The notes beneath the pieces are model-generated. The model was not told the DNA's origin and did not search any database. It worked only from the letters and a program-made list of their open reading frames with translations. Both the position numbers and the translations under genes were made by a program. Shown here piece after piece: positions 34,001-43,827 of a stretch of DNA of 55,203 nucleotides (position 1 is its first letter; each line of letters opens with the position of its first letter). The DNA is taken from contig JAPPGK010000031.1 of assembly GCA_028821405.1 (NCBI GenBank), forward strand, positions 11,202 to 66,404, given 5' to 3'. The DNA comes from Gammaproteobacteria bacterium (GTDB lineage: Bacteria; Pseudomonadota; Gammaproteobacteria; Pseudomonadales; Azotimanducaceae).

Positions 34001-34953
34001 TTCGGCACCGGGCTCTGCTCGATGATTTCGTCGACGATTTGGTCCGCGTGCAGTCCCTCGATCTCCGAGCCGGGGGAGAGCACGATGCGGTGGCGCAGTG
34101 CGGGTGGTGCGAGGTACTTGATGTCGTCCGGGATGACGTAGTCCCGGCCGTCCAATGCCGCGTAGGCACGGGCGGCGGCGGCGAGCATATTGGCCGCACG
34201 GGGCGATGCGCCAAAACTCAAACCGGGGTGTTCCCGACTGGCGCGGATCAGGTCGACGACGTAGTCCACGAGGTCGTCGCCGAGCCGGATGCCCTCGACG
34301 AAGGCTCGCAGGGCATCGAGTTCCGCCATGCCGGCGACCGGTTCGATACCGAACGCCTCCGGAGCCGTCATCGTGGTCCGGCTACCGTGGGCCGTAACGA
34401 TCCCGCGTTCGTCGTCTCGGGACGGGTAGTCGATGACGTGTTTGAACAGGAAGCGATCGAGTTGCGCCTCGGGGAGCGGGTAGGTTCCCTGCTGCTCGAT
34501 GGGGTTCTGGGTGGCCACGACCATGAAGCCCTTGCCCAACGGGTAGTCCTCGCCGTCGATCGTGACCGTGCGTTCCTGCATCGCCTGGAGCAGCGCCGCC
34601 TGGGTTTTCGGCGGGGTGCGGTTGATTTCGTCGGCGAGGAGGATCTGCGTGAAGACCGGCCCCTTGGTGAGCACGAAACGGGAGTCCGCGAAGTTGAATA
34701 TGTTGGTGCCGATCACGTCCCCGGGCATCAGGTCGGGTGTGAATTGGATGCGGCCGAAGTCGAGATCTAGGCTTGCCGCGAAGCAGCGGGCGATCATGGT
34801 CTTGGCGGTGCCGGGCACGCCCTCGATGAGCACATGGCCATCCGAGAGAAGCCCCACGAGGAGGAGGTCGAGGGTGGCGTCCTGGCCGACCACGGCCTTG
34901 TGAACCTCGGCCTTGATGGCGTCAGCGAGGGTCGCGATTCGATCCGGGTCCAC
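33997..34953 (-). CDS. MoxR-type AAA+ ATPase
   Basis: 318-residue chaperone-like ATPase. Walker A is in [16 protein letters not shown], Walker B and the following pair in [22 protein letters not shown], sensor 1 in [24 protein letters not shown], and sensor 2 in [11 protein letters not shown]. MoxR enzymes help assemble or mature protein complexes together with DUF58/VWA partners. The GTG at 34953 overlaps the DUF4350 gene by 32 bases; the family N-terminus ([13 protein letters not shown]) follows it directly. Confidence 0.95.
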   Translation of the reverse strand: MDPDRIATLADAIKAEVHKAVVGQDATLDLLLVGLLSDGHVLIEGVPGTAKTMIARCFAASLDLDFGRIQFTPDLMPGDVIGTNIFNFADSRFVLTKGPVFTQILLADEINRTPPKTQAALLQAMQERTVTIDGEDYPLGKGFMVVATQNPIEQQGTYPLPEAQLDRFLFKHVIDYPSRDDERGIVTAHGSRTTMTAPEAFGIEPVAGMAELDALRAFVEGIRLGDDLVDYVVDLIRASREHPGLSFGASPRAANMLAAAARAYAALDGRDYVIPDDIKYLAPPALRHRIVLSPGSEIEGLHADQIVDEIIEQSPVPK

Positions 34954-36154
34954 GGAACATCTCCTCCATCCAATCGTAGTAGCGGCGAGCCTTGACTAGC
35001 GGTCGCTGAACCCCGTCGCCAGGCAATCGGCTACGGACCCCGCGTCGCGTGGCGATTGCGTGGAGAATGCCACGCAAGTCGGCGTCGCTGGGGTCCTTGC
35101 GTCTTGGGCCGGCGAGATGGAGACGCCGTGCCGCCTCCTCCAGCGATGCCCGGCCGTAGCGTTCGGCGATGTGCGAACCATGGTCTCCCCCGGCGAGCAG
35201 GCGGCCGGCATTGTGCAACAGCGTTTCGTGCCCGCTGCCGAAAACGGGGTCCGCATGGGTTCCCGAGGCGGGCGCGCCGAACCTGACCGAGGCCCGCCAA
35301 ACGACGATGGCGACGGCGCCCAGGGCGAGCAGCGAAGCGGCCAGGAAGGGCGGTGTGAAGAGCAGGCGCGGCAGACTCGGGACGATGGCGAAGCCGTGCA
35401 GGGTCTCGTCGAAGTGGATCCTCGCATCGGCCGAGGGCAGCAGGCGATTGATCAGTCCGAGAACGAGACGCGCGTTGTCGCCTCGGTGCAGCCCGTGATT
35501 GGCAAAGAGGTCTGGGTCGGACACCAGGAGTACGCGGGTGCTGTCGCCGAAGGTGGCCTCTCCTGCAAGGATGTCGTGCCCGTGGACAATGATCGGGTCG
35601 AGTTCGGTATCCGACAGGAGTTGCGGACCTTCGATGGCGGGTGTCCCCAAGCCGAACCGGTGGGTCCAGGGCTCTGGCTGCTCGGGGCGTTCCACATCGG
35701 CGAAGACGATGACGGCACGCGCGACCTTTTGGACGGCGTCCTTGGACAGGAGTCGTGCGCCCTGAATCCATCCGGGGTGCTTTCCCGAGGGGCGTGAGCG
35801 CCACTTTGGCAACGCGACCAGGACCCGGCCTTTGCCTTCGATGAGCCGGCGCAGGTCCGCCACCGCATTCAAGCGGAGGTCGGGGTCCAGGATCAGCAAC
35901 AGATCATCGGTCGCGACGCCGCGCCCGGTGCGGCTGCGGTTGACCTTGACCGCATGCCCCTCCTCCTGCAGCAACCTGGCCAGCGCGGCGTGCCCCACCG
36001 CGGAGCGCGAATAGCTGCTTGGACCGGTAACGACCCCGTCCGCCGGGTCGACCAGCACGGTCAACGCCAAGAAGGCGCAGAAGGTGGCACCGCCGATGAG
36101 GATGAGCAACGCGGTGGTGCGGCGGGTAAGGACTTGGTCGACATGGGCAGGCAC
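34922..36154 (-). CDS. DUF4350 domain membrane protein
   Basis: About 410 residues with a membrane helix near the N-terminus ([20 protein letters not shown]) and another near 285-305 ([20 protein letters not shown]). Between them is a Rossmann-like extracytoplasmic domain with [29 protein letters not shown] and [18 protein letters not shown]. It is a common member of MoxR operons with no established function. The GTG at 36154 lies 19 bases after the DUF4129 stop and is the best start; no strong ribosome-binding site is visible. Confidence 0.83.
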   Translation of the reverse strand: MPAHVDQVLTRRTTALLILIGGATFCAFLALTVLVDPADGVVTGPSSYSRSAVGHAALARLLQEEGHAVKVNRSRTGRGVATDDLLLILDPDLRLNAVADLRRLIEGKGRVLVALPKWRSRPSGKHPGWIQGARLLSKDAVQKVARAVIVFADVERPEQPEPWTHRFGLGTPAIEGPQLLSDTELDPIIVHGHDILAGEATFGDSTRVLLVSDPDLFANHGLHRGDNARLVLGLINRLLPSADARIHFDETLHGFAIVPSLPRLLFTPPFLAASLLALGAVAIVVWRASVRFGAPASGTHADPVFGSGHETLLHNAGRLLAGGDHGSHIAERYGRASLEEAARRLHLAGPRRKDPSDADLRGILHAIATRRGVRSRLPGDGVQRPLVKARRYYDWMEEMFRGPGSNRDPR

Positions 36155-36173
36155 GGTTGCGGGGGGTCGAAGG

Positions 36174-36827
36174 CTATGCCGGCGCCAGGTCCAAGGCACC
36201 GTCGAGTTCAAGAGCGTCGAGCCGACAGCGGTCGTACTGCTCCCGGGTTCCGGGGCGGCCGCCGAAATGCACGAGTTCCGAGGCCCGCACGAGGGCGCCC
36301 AGCCGCCGGGCGTGGGGCCCGACGTGGGCACGAACGATCTCCCGGGCGGTCGTGGCGTCGTGCCCGCTCGTCCTGCCAAGCCTCCCGAGTACCCCGAGCA
36401 GCAGCCGGTGGATGGCTTCCGCGAAACGACCCTGCCGAGCCAGGTCGTCGGCGTCGCGAAGCCAATCGGCGGACGCAGGCGCGATGTTGTCGTCCGGCAC
36501 GTCAACACCCTGGGCGCGGGTACGCTTTCTGCGTCGCTTTGCTGCCGCCGCCTCCACGTCGAAGGCCATGAGCCAAACGGCCAAGCCGACGGCGCCCGCG
36601 GCCGCTGCTCCCAGGATCACCCAACCGAAGACGGCCGGGATCATCCAGCCACCGTCTGGACGCGGACCTCCGACGGTGACGCTCAGGTCGCGTTGGATCT
36701 CCAGATCGCGATAGATGTTCTCGAGCGTCGCGTCCGTTTCTTCCGTCGAACCCGTCGCCGATCCCAGGGCGGCGAGCAAGACGATCCCGGCGAAATGCCG
36801 AGCGAACCGCAGACGCGGGATGGACAT
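36174..36827 (-). CDS. DUF4129 domain membrane protein
   Basis: 217 residues: a signal-like N-terminus (FARHFAGIVLLAALGSATG), a central membrane helix (MIPAVFGWVILGAAAAGAVG), a basic cytoplasmic patch (AKRRRKRTRAQG), and a C-terminal DUF4129 region: DWLRDADDLARQGRFAEAIH, LLLGVLGRLGR, SELVHFGGRPGTREQYDRCR. DUF4129 often occurs as the tail of transglutaminase-like proteins or, as here, as a short free protein in MoxR clusters. It is the first gene of the operon; the promoter should lie in 36828-36985. Confidence 0.85.
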   Translation of the reverse strand: MSIPRLRFARHFAGIVLLAALGSATGSTEETDATLENIYRDLEIQRDLSVTVGGPRPDGGWMIPAVFGWVILGAAAAGAVGLAVWLMAFDVEAAAAKRRRKRTRAQGVDVPDDNIAPASADWLRDADDLARQGRFAEAIHRLLLGVLGRLGRTSGHDATTAREIVRAHVGPHARRLGALVRASELVHFGGRPGTREQYDRCRLDALELDGALDLAPA

Positions 36828-36985
36828 GAACGGGACCACCCGGCCATCGTATCGCTTGCTGCTAGGCTGCCACAAACCGGGGGAAACCGGCGCGGCGGCA
36901 CGACTCCCCGGCCTACCTTCGCTGAACCCGTGTCGTGGATGGTTCCGGGCGAGCACACGGGTCGTGCGCTCGCCGTCGTCCCATG

Positions 36986-38410
36986 CTACGGGTTGTAGCC
37001 CATGATCGCCTTGACCTCGAGGAACTCCTCGAACCCGTAGCGACCCCACTCGCGACCGTTGCCGGACTGCTTGTAGCCACCGAATGGCGCCTTGTTGTCC
37101 ACCGGGGCGCCGTTTAAGTGAACATTCCCCGTGCGGATGCGCCGGGCCATGTCCCGGGCACGGTCGCTGGTTCCGGACACGTAGCCGGACAGTCCGTAGG
37201 CGGTGTCGTTGGCGATCCTGACCGCCTCGTCGTCGTCCTCGTAGCCGATCAACGACAGCACGGGCCCGAAGATCTCTTCCCGGGCAATGGTCATGTCGTT
37301 GCTGACGTGCGAGAACACGGTCGGGCGGACGTAGTAGCCGGCATTCAGCCCGTCGGGCCGTCCGGGTCCGCCGCATTCCAGCGTGGCACCTTCCTCGATG
37401 CCTTTCTCGATCAGTCCTTGGATCTTGTTGAACTGAACTTCGGAGACAACCGGACCGATGGTGGTGCCGGCGGCATTCGGATCCCCCACCTTGACGTTCG
37501 CTGCCGCCGACTTGGCGATCTGGGCAGCCTCGTCCATGCGCGCGTTGGGTACCAGCATGCGGGTCGGCGCGTTGCAGGATTGGCCGGAGTTGGTGCACAT
37601 GCCGAATACGTCCCGGGCAATGGCCGCCGCGAAGTCGGCGTCGTCCAGGATGATGTTGGCCGACTTGCCGCCGAGTTCCTGGGCCACGCGTTTCACGGTC
37701 GGGGCCGCGTTGCGTGCGACCTCGACGCCGGCGCGGGTGGAGCCGGTGAAGGAGACCATGTCGACGTCCGGGTGCGACGAGATGGCCGCGCCGACGGTGG
37801 GACCGTCGCCGTTGACCAGGTTGAAGACCCCCGGCGGCACGCCGGCCTCGTCCAGCACTTCGGCGAACAGGATGGCGTTGAAGGGCGCGACCTCGGACGG
37901 CTTCAGCACCATCGTGCACCCCGCCGCCAACGCCGGCGCCACCTTGCAGGCGATCTGGTTGATCGGCCAGTTCCAGGGCGTGATCAAGCCGCACACGCCG
38001 GCGGGTTCCCGAACGATGCGCGTCGAGCCGATGTCCTCCTCGAACTCGAACCGCTTCAGGACGCTCAAGGTCGAGAGGAAATGACCAAGCCCGGCGGGCG
38101 CTTGGGCAGCGTTGGCCAGCGCCGCCGGTGCCCCCATCTCCTCGCTGATGGTGGATGCCACCTGCGGGATGCGCGACTTGTAGACGTCGACGATGCGCTG
38201 CAGCAGGTCCACCCGTTCCTCCCGGGTGGTTTGGGAATAGGAATCGAACGCCGCAACGGCAGCCGCGACGGCCCGGTCGACGTCGTCGGCATTGCCGAGC
38301 GCGACCTGCCCGATGGGCTCCTCGGTGGCGGGGTTGATCACGTCGAGACGCTCGTCCGACAGGGGCGCCACCCACTCGCCGTTGATGTAGAACTGGGTTC
38401 CGTGACTCAT
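36986..38410 (-). CDS. NAD(P)+-dependent aldehyde dehydrogenase
   Basis: 474-residue cytoplasmic enzyme that oxidises an aldehyde to an acid. N-terminal NGEWV...INPATEEPIGQVALGNADDV, the nucleotide-binding stretch LITPWNWPINQIACKVAPAL, FTGSTRAGVEVA, the general-base Glu in VAQELGGKSANIIL, the nucleophile Cys in NSGQSCNAPTRML, and EEIFGPVLSLIGY are all present. The substrate cannot be told from sequence alone. It is a single gene, tail to head with the MoxR operon on the same strand. Confidence 0.94.
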   Translation of the reverse strand: MSHGTQFYINGEWVAPLSDERLDVINPATEEPIGQVALGNADDVDRAVAAAVAAFDSYSQTTREERVDLLQRIVDVYKSRIPQVASTISEEMGAPAALANAAQAPAGLGHFLSTLSVLKRFEFEEDIGSTRIVREPAGVCGLITPWNWPINQIACKVAPALAAGCTMVLKPSEVAPFNAILFAEVLDEAGVPPGVFNLVNGDGPTVGAAISSHPDVDMVSFTGSTRAGVEVARNAAPTVKRVAQELGGKSANIILDDADFAAAIARDVFGMCTNSGQSCNAPTRMLVPNARMDEAAQIAKSAAANVKVGDPNAAGTTIGPVVSEVQFNKIQGLIEKGIEEGATLECGGPGRPDGLNAGYYVRPTVFSHVSNDMTIAREEIFGPVLSLIGYEDDDEAVRIANDTAYGLSGYVSGTSDRARDMARRIRTGNVHLNGAPVDNKAPFGGYKQSGNGREWGRYGFEEFLEVKAIMGYNP

Positions 38411-38667
38411 CTGGTGTTTCCTCGAGATATCAAAATGCAGCCGCGCAACCTATGCGAAACCGGCCTCGCTGCGCAAGTGCTGTGCACCCTCCGCGTGGGC
38501 GGCGCGTCCGCCCGACGACATCGCCGCCCGGGCTCCGGTCGATCAATCGCCCGAGATGTCCTACGCGGATTTCCGACGATCGCTGACACGAATTGCAGAC
38601 ATCGCCCACAGCGCCCGGCCCGGCATCTGGCCGATCATTTCACCCGATTACGACACGGGGCGCGGAC
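38411..38667. other. Intergenic region without visible gene
   Basis: About 250 bases between the aldehyde dehydrogenase start and the Rpn-like remnant. It must hold the aldehyde dehydrogenase promoter. I see no hairpin with a T-run, no RNA gene and no conserved open frame. Confidence 0.4.
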
Positions 38668-39127
38668 ATGGCGGACGCGGTCAGCCACGACCAGAACTTC
38701 AAGAACCTCATCGTACCTGCCGAACATGCGCAGCGACCCGGCGCGCCGGGTGGAGACCTACGCGGCGGCGGTGCGTGGCCTGTTCGAGCTGGAGCCCGAC
38801 CCCCGCAGGCGGGAGAAGTACGTCGACTTCATCGACACCTACGCCGATCTCGACGACAATGAGCGTCGGCGCTACGAGGAGCAGTACCCACAGGAGGGCA
38901 CGACCATGGCAGGAATCGTCCAACGGGCGCGCGACGAAGGCATCGAGCAGGGCATCGAGCAGGGGGAACGGACGTTGCTGCGGCGGCAGCTGCGGCGGCG
39001 GTTCGGCCTCCTGCCGCGCGAAGCCGACGAACGGATCGGCCGGGCGTCGACGCGCGACCTCGAGTCCTGGGCCGAGAGAGTGCTCGACGCCGGCACGCTC
39101 GACGAGGTGTTCGATTCGAACCACTAG
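38668..39127 (+). pseudogene. Rpn/PD-(D/E)XK-type nuclease gene, internally deleted and frameshifted
   Basis: The start MADAVSHDQNFKNLIV (ATG 38668) is the typical beginning of Rpn-type (recombination-promoting nuclease, PD-(D/E)XK) proteins. After ~17 codons the sequence shifts to the next frame, which carries the C-terminal half: ARRVETYAAAVRGLFELEPD, YVDFIDTYADLDDNERRRY, then EGIEQGIEQGERTLLRRQLR and a DUF4351-like end, RFGLLPREADERIGRAST. The middle ~150 residues with the nuclease active site are missing. The gene is a remnant of a mobile-type family. It converges on the acyl-CoA dehydrogenase. Confidence 0.75.
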
Positions 39128-39237
39128 CCCTCGGCCAACGGCTTACGGCCCTACCTCCAATGCCACCCGACCCTAGCGACGGGGAGCAAGCCTGCCGCGA
39201 CGGCGGGCCGCGCGCGTTCGAGCACCGAGTCGACGGT

Positions 39238-40401
39238 TCAGTCCGGCAGCCCGAGCACCCGCTTGGCGATGATGTTGAGTTGCACCTCGTTGCTGCCGCC
39301 GGCGATCGAGCCCGCTTTGCCCGCAAGCCAGGCCCGGGTCATGCCGAGTTCACCGGCGCCGAAGCCGTCGCCTGCCCAGCCGACGCCCCGGGTGCCCATC
39401 ATCGAGACCTGCAACTCGGCCCGTTCCTTGCGCAGGTTCGCCCCGTAGTACTTGAAGATCGACGTTTGGGGCCCCGGCGTGGACCCTTGGGATTCCTCCA
39501 CCGTGCGCCGTTGGGTCAGCCGGTACGATTCGGCGTCGATGTAGTGGCGGGCGATGGACCGGCGTAGATCCTCGTCCGCGATGCGGCCGTCGTCCTCGCC
39601 GGCGAATCGTCGCGCGAGGTCGTAGAGCTCCGCGCCGGACTCGCGGTTCGTGCCGCTCGCCAGCATGCCGATGCCGGAGCGCTCATGCTGTAGGAGGCGC
39701 TTGGCGACGGTCCAGCCCTTGTTCAACTCGCCGACGAGGTCCTCCTTCTGCGCGATGGCGTTGTCGAAGAACGTCTCGCAGAACGGCGATGCGCCGGAGA
39801 TCAGCCGGATCGGCCGGACCGTCACGCCGGGCTGGTTCATGGTGAACAGGAGGAAACTGATGCCCTCGTGCTTCGGCACGTCGGGATCCGTGCGCACGAG
39901 GCAGAAGATCCAGTCGGCGTTGTTGGCGCCGGAGGTCCAGATCTTCTGACCATTGATCAAGAAGTGATCCCCCTGGTCCTCGGCGCGGGTACGCAGCGAA
40001 GCAAGGTCGGAGCCGGAACTCGGTTCCGAGTACCCCTGGCACCACCAGACTTCGCCCCTCGCGATCCGGGGGAGATGACGCAACTTCTGGTCTTCGGTGC
40101 CGTACTCGAGCAGGGTCGGCCCGATCATCGTGGTGCCCATGCCCGACACCGGCGCACGGATGTCGAGTGCACGCATCTCCTCGAGCAGCGTGACGAACTC
40201 CTCCTTGTCGAATCCCGCGCCGCCGTACTCCTCCGGCCAGGTCGGCACCGTGAGGCCTTGCTCCGCGCAGCGCTCGAGCCAAAGCTGCTGGTCGTCGGTC
40301 ATCGGCACCTTGGTGCCGCCACCCGGCACCACGCCGGGTCCCCGACAACTCTGCGGGCAATTGTCATCGAGCCAACCTCGAACCTCGCTGCGAAATGACA
40401 T
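39238..40401 (-). CDS. Acyl-CoA dehydrogenase
   Basis: 387-residue flavoenzyme of the short acyl-CoA dehydrogenase class. TWPEEYGGAGF and a helix-rich N-terminus precede CQGYSEPSSGSDLASL and INGQKIWTSGANNADW, the FAD/substrate beta domain. The C-terminal helical domain ends with LAGKAGSIAGGSNEVQLNII, the FAD dimer motif, and RVLGLPD. It resembles the FadE17/FadE26-like enzymes that often act on sterol or branched acyl-CoAs, but the substrate is not defined. The ATG at 40401 has a purine-rich GGGGGA upstream; a longer frame to 40491 lacks support. Confidence 0.93.
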   Translation of the reverse strand: MSFRSEVRGWLDDNCPQSCRGPGVVPGGGTKVPMTDDQQLWLERCAEQGLTVPTWPEEYGGAGFDKEEFVTLLEEMRALDIRAPVSGMGTTMIGPTLLEYGTEDQKLRHLPRIARGEVWWCQGYSEPSSGSDLASLRTRAEDQGDHFLINGQKIWTSGANNADWIFCLVRTDPDVPKHEGISFLLFTMNQPGVTVRPIRLISGASPFCETFFDNAIAQKEDLVGELNKGWTVAKRLLQHERSGIGMLASGTNRESGAELYDLARRFAGEDDGRIADEDLRRSIARHYIDAESYRLTQRRTVEESQGSTPGPQTSIFKYYGANLRKERAELQVSMMGTRGVGWAGDGFGAGELGMTRAWLAGKAGSIAGGSNEVQLNIIAKRVLGLPD

Positions 40402-40481
40402 GGGCGTCCCCCGGTAACCCCAACCGTCGAGTAATCCTAACTCAGGTTGTTGAGAGAGTAGGATGGTCCCGGCATCGAGTG

Positions 40482-40531
40482 GTATTATCAACTCAATACA
40501 TTAGGTAAAAGTCATTAGTAGCTAAGATATT
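40482..40531 (+). promoter_or_regulatory. AT-rich putative promoter/operator of hipBA
   Basis: This ~50-bp stretch is markedly AT-rich against a GC-rich background. GTATT (40482-40486) and AATAC (40495-40499) form an inverted repeat around eight bases. CATTAG occurs twice as a direct repeat (40499-40504 and 40513-40518). HipB-type antitoxins bind palindromes in their own promoters, so these are candidate operators. The exact -10 and -35 boxes are unclear. Confidence 0.45.
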
Positions 40532-40897
40532 GTGTCTAAAGTGGAAGCCAAGTATCCACCTTCGGTCCAGCGTGCGCTGCGCGGGCTCGGGCGCGACATC
40601 CAGATAGCACGCAAGAAGCGCCGGCTTCCGGTGGCCGACTTTGCGGCGCGCATGGGTGTGTCCCAAGGTACCGTGGCAAGGCTGGAGAAAGGCGAGCCGG
40701 GTATCGGGCTAGGTAGCGTCGCCATGGCGTTCCTTGCGCTTGGCGAGCTTAATCGACTCGCGAACCTGCTCGATGTCTCGCGCGACGATACCGGCCTGAT
40801 GTTGGACCTCGACAGCCTGCCTCAACGCATCCGGCGACGCCGGCCCGCCATCGGTTCCAAGTTGCCAAACGGGCCTTCTTCGGGTGGATCGGCATGA
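40532..40897 (+). CDS. hipB: HipB-like XRE-family antitoxin
   Basis: 121-residue DNA-binding antitoxin with one helix-turn-helix: GRDIQIARKKRRLPVADFAA, then RMGVSQGTVARLEKGEPGIG as the recognition part. LGSVAMAFLALGELNRLANL follows, as usual for HipB. It should repress its own operon and neutralise HipA. Translation starts at the GTG at 40532 with only a weak ribosome-binding site. Its TGA overlaps the hipA ATG (ATGA), the usual coupling of this toxin-antitoxin pair. The Arg-rich C-terminal tail (RIRRRRPAIG) is a little longer than in short HipBs. Confidence 0.88.
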   Translation: MSKVEAKYPPSVQRALRGLGRDIQIARKKRRLPVADFAARMGVSQGTVARLEKGEPGIGLGSVAMAFLALGELNRLANLLDVSRDDTGLMLDLDSLPQRIRRRRPAIGSKLPNGPSSGGSA

Positions 40898-42138
40898 GCA
40901 AGACGACGACTCGGGTTCGTGTAGCGATAGGCGAAAAGGCAAGTCCCGTCGGGGAGCTCGTCTTCGAGACCGACGGACGCCGGGATACGAGCATGTTCCG
41001 CTACGACGTGGCGTGGTTGGAACATCCCGATCGATTTGCCGTCGCACCGTCGATGCCGCTGTCCGACTCGCCATTCTATTGCGCCGCCACGCCCGACAAC
41101 CGACGCGGCGCCCTTCCGGGGGCTGTGGCGGACAGCACGCCGGACTCCTGGGGCCGGGGGCTCATCCGAAAGGCCAGCAACCGCCCGCTCACCGAACTCG
41201 ACTTTCTGCTTGCCGCGAACGACCAAACCCGTCAGGGGGCACTGCGTTATATCGACAGCGACGGCCAACCGATGGCGCTGTCCTCGCCGGCCATACCCCG
41301 CTTGGCCGAATTGCGCCAGGTGCGGAGACTGGCGGGCACGGCACTGGAGGCCTTGCCACATGCCGAGCGTGATCGGCTGGTCGGCAGCGCGGGTTCGCTT
41401 GGCGGCGCACGCCCCAAGGCAAGCGTCGTCGATGACGATGGCAGTCTGATGATTGCGAAGTTCACATCCGACGACGACACGATGCCCATTGAGCGGGTCG
41501 AAGTCGTCACGCTCAAACTTGCGCGAGCTGCCGGATTGAACGCCGCGGTTGCCAGGCTTGAACTCGGCAATACGCGGCGTCCGGTCGCGCTCATTCGTCG
41601 TTTCGACCGGCGCGACGGCGATCGGGTCGGCTACCTTTCCGCGCAGTCGTTCATTGGCGCGGATCACGCGACGGGTGCCTACTACACGGACATAGCCGAC
41701 GTCCTGCGCGCGTATGCGTCAGATGTGAAGGCGGATTTGGCGGAACTCTACCGCCGCATCCTGTTCACGATCCTGGTCTCCAACAACGACGACCACCTGA
41801 AGAACCACGGGCTGCTTCATGTCGCGGGCGGGCAATGGGCGCTCTCACCCGCGTTCGACATCAATCCGCAACCGCATCGTCACCGGCACCTTGAGACGGG
41901 GATCAGCGAACTGAGTGGCAACGAGGCGTCCATCGAAGCCGCACTTGAGGCCGCACCGTTCTTTGAGATTGACCGCGACACGGCGAGGGTTGCCTTGCGC
42001 GACATGATCGAGTTGGTCGACGGGCGCTGGCAGATCGAGTGCCGCAAGGTCGGCATGACCCGTGGGGAGACCAAGGCCTACACGCGGGCCTTCGACCACG
42101 AAGAAACGCGCATCGGGCGCCGCCTCGCGCAGTTGTGA
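40894..42138 (+). CDS. hipA: HipA-like serine/threonine kinase toxin
   Basis: 414-residue kinase toxin. In E. coli HipA phosphorylates glutamyl-tRNA synthetase and causes growth arrest. Here the N-terminal subdomain ends with ALPGAVADSTPDSWGRGLI; the nucleotide loop is GSAGSLGGARPKASV (about 164-178), the ATP Lys is Lys189 in MIAKF, the catalytic loop is SNNDDHLKNHGLL (296-308) and the metal-binding motif is FDINP (321-325). All key residues are present, so it should be active. The target may differ from E. coli. It overlaps hipB by four bases. Confidence 0.92.
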   Translation: MSKTTTRVRVAIGEKASPVGELVFETDGRRDTSMFRYDVAWLEHPDRFAVAPSMPLSDSPFYCAATPDNRRGALPGAVADSTPDSWGRGLIRKASNRPLTELDFLLAANDQTRQGALRYIDSDGQPMALSSPAIPRLAELRQVRRLAGTALEALPHAERDRLVGSAGSLGGARPKASVVDDDGSLMIAKFTSDDDTMPIERVEVVTLKLARAAGLNAAVARLELGNTRRPVALIRRFDRRDGDRVGYLSAQSFIGADHATGAYYTDIADVLRAYASDVKADLAELYRRILFTILVSNNDDHLKNHGLLHVAGGQWALSPAFDINPQPHRHRHLETGISELSGNEASIEAALEAAPFFEIDRDTARVALRDMIELVDGRWQIECRKVGMTRGETKAYTRAFDHEETRIGRRLAQL

Positions 42139-42165
42139 CGGCACGTCAGTCGAACGGTGCGAGTC

Positions 42166-43653
42166 TCAGTCCATCTCCCGAAATGACGATGCCGCCATGC
42201 GCGCCGCGCGGAAGATGGCGCGGCCCTTGTTCATGGTCTCCTTCCACTCCAGGCGGTCGATCGAGTCGGCCACGATCCCGCCACCCGCTTGGATGTACAG
42301 GAGGCCGTCCTTGAGGATTGCGGTGCGGATGGCGATGGCGGTGTCCATGTTGCCGTTCCAGGCGAGGTATCCCACCGCACCGCCGTAGATGCCCCGCTTG
42401 ACCGGTTCGAACTCGTCGATGATCTCCATGGCCCGGATCTTCGGGGCGCCGGAGAGCGTGCCGACGGGGAGCGTGGCGCGGAGGACGTCCACGGCGGTCC
42501 GGCCTGGTGCCAGTTGGCCGACGACATTCGACGACAGGTGCATGACGTGGGAGTAGCGCTCGACGGCGAACTGCTCGGTGATCTCCACGCTGCCGATCTT
42601 CGACACGCGGCCCACATCGTTGCGCCCGAGGTCGATGAGCATCAGGTGTTCGGCGATCTCCTTCGGGTCGTTGACCAGTTCCTCTTCCATGGCCAGGTCT
42701 TCGGCTTCGGTACGACCGCGACGGCGGGTGCCGGCCAGGGGCCGGTTGACGATCACCCCATCCTCGACCCGGGCGAGGATCTCCGGCGACGAACTGACGA
42801 TGTGGAATTCCTCGAGGTTCATGTAATACATGTAGGGCGAGGGATTCAGGCTGCGCAGCGCCCGGTAGAGATTGATGGGCGGACTGACGAACGGGATGGA
42901 CATGCGTTGCGAGAGCACCACCTGCATGACGTCGCCGGCGCGGATGTATTCGCGGATGCGTTCCACGGCGGCCATGAAGTTGGGGCGACCAAACGCCGAG
43001 TCGAAATGCTCCTCTTCGACGGCCTCGTTAGCTGTGGCGGTGATGAATTGGGGTGTCTCGCCGGCCAGTTTGCCGGCCATGGTTTCGAGGCGCTGCTTGG
43101 CGTCGGCAAACGCATTCGATTCCTCGGGGTTGGTGAGCGCAATGAACTTTAACCGGCTCGACATGTTGTCGAACACGAGAACGTCGGTGGACACCATCAG
43201 CAGGATGTCCGGCGTGCCGAGGTCATCCGGCGGCGTCGACTGCTTCAGGCGCTTTTCCACCGTGCGCACCGTGTCGTAGCCGAAGTAGCCCACCAGGCCG
43301 CCGAAGAACCGGGGCAGACCGGGGATGTCGGGCACGTTGAAGCGGCGGCTGAACGCCTCGATCGCCGAGAGCGGATCGTCCGTTTGGAACTCCTCGACGA
43401 CGCCGCCGTCCTCCTCGATGGTGAATGCAGCCCCGCGTACGCGGATCACCGTGCGCGAGGGCAGGCCGATGATCGAATACCGGCCCCATTTCTCGCCGCC
43501 CTGGGCTGCGGATTCAAGCAGGTACGAATAGGGCCCGTTGGCGAGCTTCAGATAGGCGGACAGCGGCGTTTCCAGGTCGGCGAGAATCTCGTGCACGACC
43601 GGGATATGGGAAAACCCGGCATCGCGGAGGGCGTCGTAGTCTTGTTGGTTCAT
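42166..43653 (-). CDS. trpE: Anthranilate synthase component I
   Basis: Converts chorismate and ammonia to anthranilate (495 residues). The N-terminal regulatory part has the LLES-type feedback motif seen as [22 protein letters not shown]. The catalytic half carries [87 protein letters not shown] and GGGIVADS. It is complete. It lies downstream of gph/rpe on the same strand with a 174-bp gap; convergent with hipA. The TrpG subunit is encoded at 23.1-23.7 kb. Confidence 0.96.
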   Translation of the reverse strand: MNQQDYDALRDAGFSHIPVVHEILADLETPLSAYLKLANGPYSYLLESAAQGGEKWGRYSIIGLPSRTVIRVRGAAFTIEEDGGVVEEFQTDDPLSAIEAFSRRFNVPDIPGLPRFFGGLVGYFGYDTVRTVEKRLKQSTPPDDLGTPDILLMVSTDVLVFDNMSSRLKFIALTNPEESNAFADAKQRLETMAGKLAGETPQFITATANEAVEEEHFDSAFGRPNFMAAVERIREYIRAGDVMQVVLSQRMSIPFVSPPINLYRALRSLNPSPYMYYMNLEEFHIVSSSPEILARVEDGVIVNRPLAGTRRRGRTEAEDLAMEEELVNDPKEIAEHLMLIDLGRNDVGRVSKIGSVEITEQFAVERYSHVMHLSSNVVGQLAPGRTAVDVLRATLPVGTLSGAPKIRAMEIIDEFEPVKRGIYGGAVGYLAWNGNMDTAIAIRTAILKDGLLYIQAGGGIVADSIDRLEWKETMNKGRAIFRAARMAASSFREMD

Positions 43654-43827
43654 GGCAATCGCGCGGTCTAGGGGTGGAGAAATCGGGACGTTCCGCAGAC
43701 GACGCGTTCCGTTGCGTCCTGCGGCCGCGAAGCGGTCGCGTTATCGCCAGCGCAAATGGAACCCGTCGGCGCGTTCTGCGCCGGGAGTCCCAGTCGATTG
43801 CCTTTGTTGACCCATGGCGGCGTAAAC

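Noticed and set aside
37118-39127. 669-codon plus-strand frame across the aldehyde dehydrogenase
   Set aside because: The first two thirds is an antisense shadow. Only the last ~140 codons carry real protein signal and were assigned to the Rpn-like remnant.
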